From Monoplex corrugatus (lineage: Eukaryota; Mollusca; Gastropoda; Littorinimorpha; Ranellidae), in assembly GCA_030674185.1 (NCBI GenBank), contig CM060307.1, forward strand, positions 42,648,857 through 42,712,856: DNA of 64,000 nt. Reading direction: 5' to 3'. How positions within the stretch are numbered: the first letter of the stretch is position 1; the number at the start of each line of letters is the position of its first letter. The notes under the pieces were generated by a model that had not been told where the DNA came from, ran no database searches, and worked only from the letters and a program-made list of their open reading frames with translations. A program made the position numbers and the translations under genes. This document shows, piece by piece, positions 24,305-36,154 of the stretch.

Positions 24305-25250
24305 ATCACCATCATCATCACCATCATCATCATCATCATCATCTCATCATCATCATCATATCATCATCATCATCATCTCATCATCTATCATCATCATCAT
24401 CACACCACCACCACCACCACCACCACCACCACCACATCACCACCATTATCACCATCATCATCATCATGATGTGCCATGGCGTTTGGCGATCATGGCCCAC
24501 TGTACGAATCTGCCTTTTGTCATTGCAAGTACATCTCTACTGTTTCAGTCCCCATCCGCTCGTGCAGAACTGTCTAATACTAATAGTAATAGTTTCTGAC
24601 TTGGTCTGCCTGCTGCTCTTTTTCCCTGTAGCTTTCTTGTTGTGACTTGTTGCTAAAATTTGTCTTGCTTCATAAAATGTCCTATAAATGTTGCTTGTGT
24701 TTTCCGAATCGTGTTCATTGATGTGGGTTTTTTTTTCTTTCAAGACTGTCTCATTTGTTTTCTTTACTGTCTATGGAACTTTTTACATTCTTTTTACAAC
24801 ACATTTCAGCTATCTCAGTCTTGTTCTGACATTGCTTGTTTATTTTCCAGGCTTTCCATCAGTACAACAGTATTTGGTTCTATGTAACACTATGTAACTC
24901 TCTTCTGGTGTTAATTGATAGGTGGTTAGAACGCTTTTCATGTTCTTGAATGTTCTTTCAACTGGGCCAGTTCTGCAGGATATTTCTAATGTATATCTGC
25001 CATCTGGTGAGATGAGATGGCTGTTAGTGTTACCAGATAATTAAACTACTTGTCTTAATATTGTGCCATTTGTTGTTTTCCATGAGAGGATATCTTGTGT
25101 TTTTTTTTCTTACTGTTTAGCTGTATCCCTGTATGTCTGTCTTCTGTTTCTGTTATATTCATAAGATTTTGTATGTCTTTTCTATTTTCTGCACCGGCAG
25201 TAAATTTAAACATATGTCATGTTACTGCTGCTCTCTCTGGGCTGGATTTC
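24305..25250 (-). mobile_element. RTE-like LINE 3' fragment, diverged, with (TGA)n tail
   Basis: Reading the minus strand gives a degraded copy of the same family as 1-800. GGCGATCATGGCC near the 3' end, the TTTATAGGACATTTTATGAAGC block, AAAGAAAACAAATGAGACAGTCTTG, and a region near 24880 matching the LLYG segment appear in order, with scattered indels. Its 3' end at about 24475 passes into a (GAT/GTG)n tract to 24305, the family's simple-repeat tail in expanded form. It is non-coding now. The upper boundary is approximate. Confidence 0.7.
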
Positions 25251-25822
25251 CTGTTCTTTAGTTATCACAAGAAAAGCTGTGTAAAGTAGATCAGTAGGCT
25301 ACGTTTGCAGCTTTTAGGCTTGATCAGAAAGATATTGATTACAATTAGCATTTGGCAGAGAGAGAAAGAGAGAGAGTAAGAGAAGAGAAAGAGAGAGAGA
25401 GAGAGACTGCATGTGTCGGTGTGTCTGTGTAAGTGTGTATGTGCTTATGACAGACTCCTGGTGAATTGCACTAGTCTGCTGTCAAGGTAACCAGATTGTT
25501 TAAATACTGGTATGGGCACTTGTTGTCTGTAGTGCAGTATAATTTACTTGTACTGCTGACATTTTTTTTTTTTAATTTGTTTTTAATGGGAAGGGGCTGG
25601 TAAAATCTCACTTACGAACAGATGAGAAATAAAGGTAGATCAGATAAATTTTATACACAGACTCACACTGACAAAAATGCATACTTCTTCCTAGGCTCTT
25701 CCTCAATCATGATTGATATTATTGTTGTCATTTGTGTTTGCACCATTGCCATTACTGTTATCAGTATTATTGTTGTTGTTGCTGTTGTTGTTGTTGATAC
25801 TAATGTAATCATTGGTTTGCAG
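25251..25822 (+). other. Intron-like DNA upstream of micro-exon 0
   Basis: It contains (GA)n at about 25361-25405. The last ~110 nt (ATT/GTT-rich, ending ATTGGTTTGCAG) resemble the intron upstream of the 63-nt exons at 31492-38128, supporting common descent. Confidence 0.5.
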
Positions 25823-25885
25823 CCAGCTGAACATGAAGGTGAATGTGCTAACATAGAAGACCCTGGTACTGCAGCTGATTTGCCA
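25823..25885 (+). CDS. Micro-exon 0 (63 nt, phase 0-0), diverged founder or paralogue
   Basis: A GGTTTGCAG acceptor and a 21-codon open stretch, beginning PAEHEGE and ending AADLP, align residue for residue with the four exons at 31492, 32585, 33831 and 38128 (shared P-x-E, ED-x-G, and AD near the end). The donor at the homologous place is a weak GTAGCA. A 36-nt coding minisatellite has grown from the exon's 3' half and continues to 26049, where a better donor-like GTACGT follows, but a frame break near 25905-25936 blocks a simple longer exon. Confidence 0.5.
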
Positions 25886-26049
25886 GTAGCAGAAGACCCT
25901 GGTACGCGTGATTGCTAGCAGATGGTTGCAGTGATTTGCCAGTAGCAGAAGACCCTGGTACTGCAGCTGATTTGCCAGTAGCAGAAGACCCTGGTACTGC
26001 AGCTGATTTGCCAGTAGCAGAAGACCCTGGTACTGCAGCTGATCTGCGA
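25857..26049 (+). repeat. 36-bp coding-type minisatellite
   Basis: The unit GAAGACCCTGGTACTGCAGC + TGATTTGCCAGTAGCA is repeated about five times, one unit being interrupted by CGTGATTGCTAGCAGATGG at about 25905-25930. Each unit encodes 12 residues (AEDPGTAADLPV). The interruption brings a stop and a frame shift between the first unit and the rest. Confidence 0.85.
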
Positions 26050-26055
26050 GTACGT

Positions 26056-26429
26056 AGTATATCCTCTGCTGTCTGTCTTATGCAGTACTGTAAAAACAAC
26101 CAGACTTTGAGGGCTTTGGGGCACTCAGTTGTTTTAAGATATCCAAAAATGTGTACCAGAGATAAAACTTAACAGACATGTTGCTTGATATCGTAACTTC
26201 CACTTTCTGTGTCTTATGCTGGAAATAGGCACAATCAGAAATGGACCTCGATGTGGTATGGCTCAATACTAACGCGTATGGATCAGTTCTGGACAAATGA
26301 TTCAAATAGCTTTCAAGGTGTATCATGTCCCAAAGAACACCCGAGAAATACAGAACAGGTAGCCTACTTTCATGGCTTTTCAACGCCAATCTTCCAAAAG
26401 AATTCATGACGGTTGGATCAGTTTGAAAA
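26056..26429 (+). other. No gene recognised
   Basis: Unique-looking intron-like sequence; small ORFs lack motifs. Confidence 0.45.
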
Positions 26430-26900
26430 TAGGCATAACAGTGGGTTGTGGAATTTCTCCATATTGGTCGTGGAGGCGATGGAATTTATCTTGAAAGCAG
26501 CATTGAGGAATTCTGGTCCAGCTGACATCAGAAATGGATATCAAATGTCTTCATGGTAAATACAACAGTGCTTTCCACTAAAGAAGAGGAAACACACAAG
26601 ATACTGAAGCAATTAGATGAGTTAGTGGCCTCGACCTCAGCTAGGATGAGTTTCAAACTGAAAAAATGAAGGTGCCCCTTACCAAGGAAAGGTAAAATAG
26701 AATCAGTAATGTTTACTGTCACCAATTAGCCCATTCCAACAGTGACAGAAGAACTAGCCAAAAGCCTCATAAGGTGGTATGATGATTCCCTGAAAGATAC
26801 AAAAATAAAAGGTAAATAAATGATCAAAGAAACAAGCGGGTTCAGACCTAGGTGGTGAATAATTTTCTCTTGAAAAAAAAAAATTGAAAAACAATGGCGA
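26430..26900 (+). mobile_element. Decayed reverse transcriptase fragment
   Basis: Broken frames read IGITVGCGIS, then VVEAMEFILKAALRNSGPAD near 26466-26526, a KEEETHKILKQLDEL region, and IPTVTEELAKSLIRWYDDSLKD near 26728-26793. The order fits the palm-to-thumb part of a LINE reverse transcriptase of a type different from the RTE copies. Stops are frequent. Ends are approximate. Confidence 0.6.
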
Positions 26901-27136
26901 CAGAAAGGCATCGAGGAGTCATGACCTGGATGCAGTCTTGCTCTTTTTGAGTGTAAGGAGTTAAGGGCCGAAATACTTGCTGTCCAGCTCCCCCCAGAGT
27001 TTCTTGCTACTGTTTCTCAATCGAAGAGATCAGTGCTTACTGTTTTATTCTTTCAGTTGATGTTACGATCCACATTGGAAGATCGTCAGTCTTTCATTTC
27101 TTCTTTCCACACACACACTCTTGCTTGCGCTCGTGC

Positions 27137-27372
27137 ACACACACACACACACACATAACAACAACACAACACAACACAACACAACACAACACAACACAAC
27201 ACACAACACACACACACAACACACACACAACACAACACAACACAACACAACAACACAACAACACAACACAACACAACACAACACAACACAACACAACACA
27301 ACACAACACAACACAACACAACACAACACAACACAACACAACACACAACACACACACACACACCACACCACA

Positions 27373-27430
<58 letters not shown>
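27137..27430. repeat. (AC)n/(ACAAC)n compound microsatellite
   Basis: Short (AC)n, then about 200 bp of ACAAC/ACAC variants, then ACACC, then (AC)n that ends exactly where LINE sequence begins. The long ORF that runs from the repeat into the LINE is a chance fusion. Confidence 0.95.
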
Positions 27431-27434
<4 letters not shown>

Positions 27435-29295
27435 TTGATCCTGGTGGTAACTCAAATAACTTGCCTACTTTCAAATTGCTTGGTGAAGTGTTAAATTACA
27501 AACAGGTCGTAAAATTCCTGGGAGTTTACATCACGTCCAAATTAAGCTGGAATGTCCATTTTGATTATATTTTAACAAAAGCGCGAAAAACCTTAAATTT
27601 TCTAAAGATAATAAGCAAATTACCCTGGGGAATGGATACAAATGTACTGATTCATCTGTCAACAGCGCTGGTCAGGTCTAAATTATCCTACGCGCAAGAA
27701 GTTTTCTTCAATGCACCCAAATATTTACTAAAAAAGATTCAGAGCTTGGACTGCAAAAGTCTTAAAATTGCACTAGGTGTACCAACGCATGCTTCTACTC
27801 TGGAAACGTACAAAGTTGCTGGAATTCTACCTTTAAACAACCATCGTGAGTTAGCTACAGCAAACTTTGCAATTAGAACTACTTCACAAGCGGATAATTT
27901 TGTGAGCAAAGAAATTAAGATCAGGTCTGATACTGACTTTCCAAAACGAGCAAAAAACATTTCATCACAAATTACTGCCGCAACTTACATATCTGGCCTG
28001 ATCAAACAGTCCAACATAACAATGGATGAAATAGCCGAGAAACCAACGATAACGCCTATCCCTACATGGGAAATGCTAAAGGCCACATTTGATCTCAATT
28101 ATGCAAAAGTTAAAAAAGATGATAATGTCAACATTACGCTATCCACAGCTTGTGAACACATCGATGAAAAGTACCGTACCCACCTCCACATTTTTACCGA
28201 TGGGTCAGTCTTAGCAAATCAGAGCACTGGAGCAGCCTTTTATGTTCCAAAATTTAACATTAAAAAGTCTTTTTTCATTGGGGCAAATGTATCGATATAT
28301 ACAGCAGAATTGGTCGCTGTTGTTCAAGCGTTGCATTATTTAATAAGCCTTCGGCATGTGTCATTCAAAGTAGTTCTCTTTGTTGATTCAAAATCTGTAT
28401 TATATGCCTTACAGTCTTTTGATACAGACACAAGACCTGACTTAATTATTGAGGCAAATCATCTAATACATTGTTTAAAGATAAATGGCTCGGAAATCAA
28501 TTTATGCTGGGTGCCTTCTCATGTTGGTCTTCATGGCAACAACGTAGTTGACAGAGCAGCTAAATCCGGTGCCCTCCATTCTGAAAATTCCATAGAATTG
28601 CATGTTAACACCTCGGTAAAAGAAGCTTACAACTCGCTAGAATTAGCATCATGGATTCGATTTCATGAACATTTAAATGCAAAATTTGTGTCTTAAAAAA
28701 GAATCAAACTTTCAGTTCAAAATATCTGTAAAAACTTGCAGTATTCCTCGTTATATCATTTGAGATTAATTGTTATGACATATTTTCGCATTCAACTGAA
28801 CGCTTTGAAAACAAAATATTGTAACAACGTTTTATGTATTTGCGGCGAACAATTCACATTGTATCACTGTTTGTTTTACTGCAGAAAGCTTCGTTCCTTT
28901 TTACCAAAGACGTTTACACAAGGAAACTATCTTGAAACGCATTTTAAAGTAGTATCGGATCAAGTTTTGTTAGTTAAAATTTCAGAATCATTGGTTCACA
29001 GTCCTGTTAATGCGTTACTTTAAGATTATTATTATAATTATGATTATTTTTGTTTTGTTTTGTTTTTATGACGATTTTTCTGTTACATTATTGATGTTAG
29101 CGTTGTTCTAGTTTCATTTCTCTGTTCATCCATATCCTTTTTCTTAAGACCTTGCCGCTTCCTTTTAAATTTTTTTACGTCCCTTACTCTGTTCCCCTCT
29201 CCCCTCCACCCCCTCCCCCCTCCTTATTTCATCCTCCATGCCATTTTTCCTCGTCTAATATCACTTATAGTGAAAAGACGTTAAATCAAGCAACG
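27431..29295 (+). mobile_element. RNase H-bearing LINE, 5'-truncated, second copy
   Basis: Begins at FDPGGNSNNLPTFKLLG, equivalent to about 13890 in the 12077-15640 copy, and stays open to 28694. It contains the RT thumb/connection (FLGVYITSKLSWN) and RNase H with FTDGS at about 28195, AELVAVV at about 28306, VDSKSVL at about 28381, CWVPSH at about 28506 and NVVDRAAKSG at about 28542. After the stop, a C-terminal piece at about 28740-29023 carries a Cys/His cluster (CICGEQFTLYHCLFYC) usual for these elements. It ends in CACTTATAGTGAAAAGACGTTAAATC, the same terminal hairpin motif as the first copy, and is followed by another (AC)n tract. This is a younger-looking copy than the first. Confidence 0.88.
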
Positions 29296-29299
29296 AACG

Positions 29300-29314
29300 A
29301 ACACACACACAAAA

Positions 29315-29362
<48 letters not shown>
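29300..29362. repeat. (AC)n microsatellite at the LINE 3' end
   Basis: CGAACGAACACACACACAAAACC followed by about 45 bp of AC. Together with the tract at 27137-27430 it brackets the LINE. Confidence 0.93.
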
Positions 29363-29364
<2 letters not shown>

Positions 29365-30196
29365 TTGTGTGATGTTGGGTTGCTTTCAAAAATGTTGATC
29401 TTTGTTGAATACTTTTCAATCCCAAACACAAGTTCAAGGATTTCTTTGTGTGTTTGTGTAGTTAATATTTAAATATATCTATCTATTCCTGTTTTCTTCT
29501 TATTTTCCTAATAACTCTTTGATGGCAAGCTTGGGAAGCCATTGAATTGCAATTTTCTCTACCAAATCTTGTTCGTATTGACATATCTATGCATTTGTTC
29601 CCAGAGAGAGAGAGAGAGAGAGGGGGGGGGGGCACATACGCTGTGTGTGTGCTATATATATCAAAGCATATATCAATACGAGAGACTTACAGGCCAGCTG
29701 TGAAGTTTGTCTAAGCTGCCCTCAGCGCTAAAACAGCCAGCAGGCTATGGCCCCCATAGTCAGTGAAGGAATCTACATATCAACATGGATGAATTTTCAC
29801 CCAAGACGTTTGCCCAGAGAGCTTTATTAAATTAAAGTCAAGGGTGTTTTTTTTCATCCAGAACGCAGGCCGTGTGAGTTTCACTACATAATCAGCTATG
29901 GCTGAGTAATCACCCCTGCATATGCTGTGTGAGAGTTTTTCTTTAAAAGCATATGTGAATTTTCACCCAGTTTGTATGGTGTTCAAAAATTTGGACAACG
30001 TAACAGCGAGTGTTAACAGAAAGTCCTCCAACTAAAAGTCAATAGTTACAGTAGTCGATAATTGAAAAAGTACATAAAAATCACACACCTTTAAAAGTAT
30101 AAAGCAGTGAATATAGCTGTCTCGAAGATGTACATAAAATCATACACGTTTAACAGTATAAAACAATAAATACAAATTTCTCTGTCTCTCTCTTTG

Positions 30197-30227
<31 letters not shown>

Positions 30228-30469
30228 TTCTCGTTCTCTCTCTCTTTCCATGTCATCACACAGATTCACACGCACACTTACCAATGAACATTTGTATATA
30301 TACCAAACACATGCACGTGTGCATAAACATACATGACACAAGCATAAATGTATACACTGAATCGCTCCCTCATTCACGCATGCACACACATACACATTCA
30401 CCCAACCACCATCACCCCCATGCCACCCTCCCCCCCCACACACACATTACAATTGATGAGGATGGGTCT
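29363..30469 (+). other. No gene recognised
   Basis: (GA)n/G-run at about 29603-29631, a degenerate direct repeat of about 60 bp at about 30066-30170 (GTACATAAAA...CAC), and (TCTG)n at about 30182-30230. The rest is spacer. Confidence 0.5.
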
Positions 30470-30780
30470 GTGCTTGAAACAGTAAACGAGGAAAGAAAGA
30501 AAACACTTCTAGTCTTTGGTGCGTGGAATGTCCAAACACTACTGGACAAAGAGATTGACCAGAACAGCACACAACCGTATTCGCCAGGACACTATAAGAC
30601 AGATATAGCTGCCCTGATTGAGACCAAATATGCATGCGAAACACATTCACATTTGAACAGCACACAACAGCTGTCCAGCAATAGAGGGACCATCATGAGC
30701 AGAATCCAAGAATGCAAAACTCCTTCCCATGTGGCTCCTGCAGAAGAATGTGTGTCCCCAGGATCGGTCGTGTATCACGA
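30470..30780 (+). mobile_element. LINE endonuclease-domain fragment
   Basis: The frame contains VFGAWNVQTLLDKE near 30510-30551, then a divergent region and TDIAALIETKYA near 30600-30635. These match the N-terminal AP-endonuclease signature of non-LTR elements (G-T-WN-V-TL and the catalytic-Glu motif AA-x-x-ET). It is cut off after about 100 residues. Confidence 0.65.
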
Positions 30781-30782
30781 TT

Positions 30783-30890
30783 GATTGATTTGGTTCAATT
30801 TTTTACGTACCCCGTGGGATTTGAACCCACAACCATTAGCATGTGAATCCGACACTCAGCCAAATGAGCTACTGAGGACCCATACCAGAT
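30783..30890 (-). mobile_element. tRNA-derived SINE head
   Basis: On the minus strand the tRNA-like part starts near 30885 with TAGCTCATTTGGCTGAGTG (A-box). It has a B-box GGTTCAAATCC within a perfect 5-bp T-stem (GTGGG/CCCAC). The anticodon arm does not pair convincingly, so this is a SINE head or tRNA pseudogene rather than a working tRNA. Confidence 0.6.
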
Positions 30891-31329
30891 GATATAGGAC
30901 AGTCTGTTGACTCATCCGTCAGATCAATAGGAGAGTTCACATCCTTCGTGTATTAACTATGGAAGCACACATGCCTGGACAGCATACAAATATATCTTTA
31001 CAAAGTTTAGAATGCATGTTTACCAAATTCATGTTTTCTACAGATGTGCCCTTTTTTGTCAGCTTTTTTTCCTGTAGAGAGAATTTGGTGGGCAAACCAT
31101 TTCTGAAAGGGTATGATGGAACAAAAAGAATTAACTACAGACATTCTTTAAACACTGAGAAATGCACACTTCCCTTCCATTCTTCTTCGTGACTCTTCTT
31201 ATTATTTGTGTTGTTACTAGCATTAATTTGATTGACTTGCAGCCATATTTTACCAAATTTGTTTAGATCATAGCGGGATTGGGTCGGAGGCCATTTGTAA
31301 AACGCATTGTGGAGATGAATATAAATATT
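30891..31329 (+). other. No gene recognised
   Basis: Spacer before the higher-order repeat; no motifs. Confidence 0.45.
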
Positions 31330-31491
31330 AAATTTTGCAGACACACTTCGTACTCTCGTACACTAACCAACGCACTCTTCTTTTCCATCTGCTCTTTCTT
31401 GATTATTATCATTGCTATGATTGTTATTGTCATGGTTTTTATTAATGCCGTTATTGGTGGTGTGACCTGCATTATCATTATTTATTTGCAG

Positions 31492-31554
31492 CCAGTGGAA
31501 CGGAAAGGTGTTTCTGATGACACTGAAGACCTTGGTGCTTTAGCTGATCCAGAG
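31492..31554 (+). CDS. Micro-exon 1 (63 nt, phase 0-0)
   Basis: Acceptor TTATTTGCAG, donor GAG/GTAAGA. It encodes 21 residues, PVERKGVSDDTEDLG-ALADPE, an acidic linker. Phase 0 is the only frame open in all four copies; this copy's phase-2 frame has a stop at CTTTAG. Being 63 nt and symmetric, it can be included or skipped freely. No domain is recognised. Confidence 0.62.
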
Positions 31555-31899
31555 GTAAGAGGTGTACACCTGTGGCTCTGTCTTCTGCAATGCATTTCAA
31601 CACATTGGTTAGGTGACACACTGTAAAGTCATTCCTGCCTAGTTATTCATTCTGCTCTGTGTGTGTGTGCATGTGCATGAATGTGTGTGTGCACCAATGT
31701 GCTTCTACATGATGTATGCACTTGTCTTTGTCATCGTTTTTATATAGACATGTACGAAGTGACATCTGTTGTAATATGCACTTGTCTTTGTCGTCCTCTT
31801 TATCTTCATATGTATGAAATGATATCTGTTGTACGCTGAAGTCACATGGAAGGAGAGAAATAAAGTGAACAAATCACAAAAGATGCGTATTTCTTTGAC

Positions 31900-32425
31900 G
31901 AGGACAATGCTGTATAAATCTCTTCAGCAATCTGTGCTCATTCTGTGTGCACAATCCTTTTTTCCTGTGACAACCCTGTATGAATCTCTTCAGTGTTTTG
32001 TGCTTACTGTGTGCACACATTTGTTTTATGAAGACAGTGCTGTAGGAATCTCTTCAGTGTTCTGTGCTCACAGTCTGTGCATATTTCTTTTACGAGGACA
32101 ATGCTGTTTGAATCTTTTCAATGTTTTGTGCTCACTGTCTGTGTATATTTCCTTTTCTGGGACAACGCTACATGAATCTGTTCAGTGTTATGTGCTCATT
32201 CTGAATGCTTGTTTTACGAGATGATGTTATATGTATCTCTTCAGAGTTGTGTGCTCATTTAGTGTGCAAATTTTACAATGGTAATGCTATATGAATCTCT
32301 TCAGTGATATGTGCTCATTCTGTGTACATATTGTACGTCAATAATGCTATATGAATCCCATCAGAGTTCTGTGCTCATTCTGTGTTCATATTGTACGTCG
32401 ATAATGCTATATGAATCCCTTCAGT
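31900..32425 (+). repeat. 60-bp minisatellite, block 1
   Basis: Diverged units of about 60 bp with the core ATGAATCTCTTCAG-GTT-TGTGCTCATTCTGTGTGCA. The period is a multiple of three, giving long but meaningless ORFs with a Leu/Cys/Tyr-rich 20-residue repeat. Confidence 0.85.
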
Positions 32426-32584
32426 TACACTTTGTATACTTTGTACGCTCGTACACTATCCAACGCACTCTTCTTTTCCATCTGCTCCTTCTTGATTATT
32501 ATCATTGCTATGATTGTTATTGTCATGGTTTTTATTAATGCCGTTATTGGTGATGTGGCCAACATTATCATTATTTTTCTGCAG

Positions 32585-32647
32585 CCAGTGGAACAGAAAG
32601 GTGTTTCTGATGACACAGAAGACCTCGGTGCTTCAGCTGATCAAGAG
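32585..32647 (+). CDS. Micro-exon 2 (63 nt, phase 0-0), altered donor
   Basis: Acceptor TTTTTCTGCAG. It encodes PVEQKGVSDDTEDLG-ASADQE. The donor reads GAG/GTTAGT rather than GTAAGT, which should weaken it, and the penultimate Pro is Gln. Flanks match the other units. Confidence 0.55.
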
Positions 32648-33144
32648 GTTAGTAGGTGTACACCTGTGGCTATGTCTTCTGCAATGCATTTCAACATATT
32701 GATTCAGGCGACACACTGTAAAGTCGTTCCTGCCTAATTATTTGTTCTGCTCTGTGTGTATATGTGTAATTGTGTGCATGAATTGTGTGTGCACCGACGT
32801 GCTTCTACATGTACAATGTATGTACTCGTCGTTGTCCATTTTGTATACATATGTACGAAGTGACATCTGTTGTAATATGCACTTGTTTTTGTCGTCGTTT
32901 TTATATAGACATGTACGAAGTGACATCTGTTATAATATGCACTTGTCTTTGTCGTCCTTTTTATCTTCATATGTATGAAATAATATATGTTGTACGCTTA
33001 CGTCTCACAGAAGCAGAGAAATATATTGGGTGTGCACGGCTACATCTGTATGAAATGATATTTGTTGTACGCTTAAGTCTCATGGAAGGAGAGAAATATT
33101 ATAATATGAAACAAAATCACAAAAGATGCGTATTTCTTTGACGA

Positions 33145-33675
33145 GGACAATGCTGTAAAAATCTCTTCAGCAGTCTGTACTCATTCTTTGTGCACATTTC
33201 TTTTTTCCTGTGACAACCCTGTATGAATCTCTTCAGTGTTTTGTGCTTACTGTGTGCACACATTTGTTTTACGAAGACAGTGCTGTAGGAATCTCTTCAG
33301 TGTTCTGTGCTCACAGTCTGTGCATGTTTCTTTCACGAGGACAATGCTGTTTGAATCTTTTCAATGTTTTATGCTCACTGTCTGTGGATATTTCCTTTCC
33401 TGGGACAACGCTACATGAACCCATTCAGTGTTATGTGCTCTTTCTGAATGCTTATTTTACAATGTTGATGTTATATAAATCTCTTCAGAGTTTTGTGCTC
33501 ATTCACTGTGCATGTTTTACGATGGTAATGTTATATGAATCTCTTCAGTATTACGTGCTCATTCTGTGTGCATATTGTACGTCGATAATGTTATACGAAT
33601 CCCTTCAGAGTTCTGTGCTTATTCTGTGTGCATATTTTACGTCGATAATGCTGTATGAATCCCTTCAGAGTTACA
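33145..33675 (+). repeat. 60-bp minisatellite, block 2
   Basis: Same unit family as block 1; it ends at the CGTACACTAACCAACGCACTC start of the third unit. Confidence 0.85.
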
Positions 33676-33830
33676 CTTTGTATACTTTGTACGCTCGTAC
33701 ACTAACCAACGCACTCTTATTTTCCATCTGCTGCCTCTTGATTATTATCATTGCTATGATTGTTATTGTCATGGTTCTTATTGATGCCGTTATTGGTGGT
33801 GTGATCAGCATTATCATTATTTATTTGCAG

Positions 33831-33893
33831 CCAGTGAAACAGAAAGGTGTTTCTGATGATACAGAAGACCTTGGTGCTTCAACTGATCCAGAG
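33831..33893 (+). CDS. Micro-exon 3 (63 nt, phase 0-0)
   Basis: Acceptor TTATTTGCAG, consensus donor GAG/GTAAGT. It encodes PVKQKGVSDDTEDLG-ASTDPE. The Glu-to-Lys change at position 3 puts a stop in the phase-2 frame, which supports phase 0. Confidence 0.62.
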
Positions 33894-34177
33894 GTAAGTA
33901 GGTGTACATCTGTGGCTCTGTCTTCTGCAATGCATTTCAACACATTGGTTCAGGTGACACACTGTAACGTCATTCCTGCCTAGTTATTCATTCTGCTCTG
34001 TGTGTTTGTGTGTAATTGTGTGCATGTGTGTGTGTGCATGTGAATGAATGTGTGCGTCCACCAACGTGCTTCTACATGTATGCACTTGTCTTTGTCGTCA
34101 TTTTTATATAGACATGTACGAAGTGACATCTGTTGTAATATGCACTTGTCTTTGTCGTCCTCTTTATCTTCATAAGT

Positions 34178-35443
34178 GTGATGGTGTGGTGGTAAGGGTG
34201 AAGGTGAAGACAGGAGGCAGAAGAGCAGAAGAGCGCAGATGGTAATGCAGCCTGATGAAGAAGACCCAGGGAAGACAGAGATGATGTTTCTCTCTTTATT
34301 CTGACCCAACCGTTCAAGACCAGACCAGAGAAGAAAGGCATACATGGCACTCGCACTCATCCGCTTATATACTCCGCATGTGAACCGCATTGACCGCACC
34401 GCGAGCCCGCAGGCAAAACGACTCTCTGGAAACCCTTAGGGGCCAGATTTGTGTTTCTTCGAGCAAGCTCCGGTGCTTATCTTGCGGTCCACATAACAAA
34501 TACCAACATATCATATATCAGAAAATTCTACACAGCATACAGATTGTTGTATTCTACATCATTTTGCACAACATTCACACAGATCGAAACTATAAGTGAT
34601 TTAAGTCAATGTTTACACTCTGCTGAAAGGGATTTTAGCCGTATTTTTACGTATTTAATCAATCAATATTAGTCCATGAAAAATATCAAACAAATGAGTG
34701 AATACACGATGATCGATAAGTTTATGTGGACATACTTTGAATAGGTAAATCAATCTCTCAGTGCAGAAATAGATCGGTGAACAGGCAATAGAAAGCACAA
34801 ATGATCCTAATTTGGACACGCATAGTTCGACCACAATACGGAATGCCAAGATCTCTTCTAATACTTTACTGCTTAGCGATATTTCATTGCAATATCATTT
34901 CTGTTTATAAAAGGAGCAAAAAGGTAAATGTAATTATGTATTCTAAGTCAGATTTTAAATATTAAGAATTCGATTCTACATCCCGGCAAGATGGCGGTCA
35001 TTTTGGCGGTTTGTCGCACTTTGACTTGGCCTGAACTTTCTTTAATGCAAGCTTAATATCTAATGATTAAAGGTGTGATGTAGTCCAAATGAAAGATTAG
35101 AATACCAACATTCTAATCGCGATCTTAAAATTTCCACAATTTTCATTATTATACAAATTTCCAATCATCATCACGGCTCACTGGTCGGAAATTTGAATAG
35201 TACCGAACGATCGGACAACAAAATTATTGATTTCAGGCAAACGAGGGGAAACTTCGCCTCGAGGACATTTCCTACAAGAAATACATACTTTTCTGCTGAA
35301 TTAGAGTGCACAAGTTATTCATTTCTTAACTTTTAAGGGTTTAAATAATAGAATTTCCTAATATTTTTGAGAATCGCTGAACCAAGGGATTAACTGTACT
35401 CAAAATCGTTTGAGAAGAAAAGACGTCTGCTACACGCCGTTGG
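34178..35443. mobile_element. Unidentified 1.27-kb insertion in repeat unit 3
   Basis: Unit 3 is continuous with unit 2 up to about 34172 and resumes at about 35447 (GGGTGTGCACGGCTACATCTG). The sequence between has no match in the other units. It is not repetitive, has no long ORF, and contains CAAGATGGCGGTC at about 34986, which resembles a YY1 site. It begins TGTGATGG, and CTACA occurs near its end, but no target duplication was found. A solo LTR or a non-autonomous DNA element are possible; neither is shown. Confidence 0.45.
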
Positions 35444-35559
35444 GTGTGCACGGCTACATCTGTATGAAATGATATTTGTTGTACGCTTAAGTCTCATGGA
35501 AGGAGAGAAATATTATAATATGAAACAAAATCACAAAAGATGCGTATTTCTTTGACGAG

Positions 35560-36146
35560 GACAATGCTGTAAAAATCTCTTCAGCAGTCTGTGCTCATTC
35601 TGTGTGCACATTTCTTTTTTCCTGTGACAACCCTGTATGAATCTCTTCAGTGTTTTGTGCTTATTGTGTGCACACATTTGTTTTACGAAGACAGTGCTGT
35701 AGGAATCTCTTCAGTGTTCTGTGCAGAGGACAATGCTGTTTGAATCTTTTCAATGTTTTATGCTCACTGTGTGTGTATATTTCCTTTTCTGGGACAACGC
35801 TACATGAATCTGTTCAGTGTTATGTGCTCATTTTGAATGCTTATTTTACGATGGTAATGCTATACGAATCTTTTCAGAGTTCTGTGCTCATTCTGAATGC
35901 TCATTTTACGATAGTAATGCTATACAAATCTTTTCAGAGTTCTGTGCTCATTCTGAGTGCAAATTTTATTATGGTAATGCTATATGAATCTCTTCAGTGT
36001 TGTGTGCATGTTTTACGATGGTAATTTTATATGAATCTCTTCAGTGTTACATGCTCATTCTGTGTGCATATTTTATGATGGTAATGCTATATGAATCTCT
36101 GCAGTGTTACGTGCTCATTATGTGTGCATATTTTATGATGATAATG
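35560..36146 (+). repeat. 60-bp minisatellite, block 3
   Basis: Same unit family as the other blocks; interrupted on the right by the RTE-like insertion at 36155. Confidence 0.85.
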
Positions 36147-36154
36147 CTGTATGA

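Noticed and set aside
24188..24599. His/Pro/Ser-rich ORFs
   Set aside because: They translate the (CAT/CAC)n tail of a minus-strand RTE-like copy.
27125..28696. A 523-codon ORF starting in the (AC)n/(ACAAC)n repeat
   Set aside because: The first ~100 codons translate a microsatellite; only the LINE part from 27431 is real, so the fusion is chance.
30783..30890. A functional tRNA gene
   Set aside because: A- and B-boxes and the T-stem are present, but the anticodon arm does not pair, and the sequence continues as SINE-like body.
31829..33983. ORFs of 100-257 codons rich in Leu, Cys and Tyr in the 60-bp blocks
   Set aside because: Translations of the 60-bp minisatellite; only the 63-nt exons have splice sites and a conserved frame.
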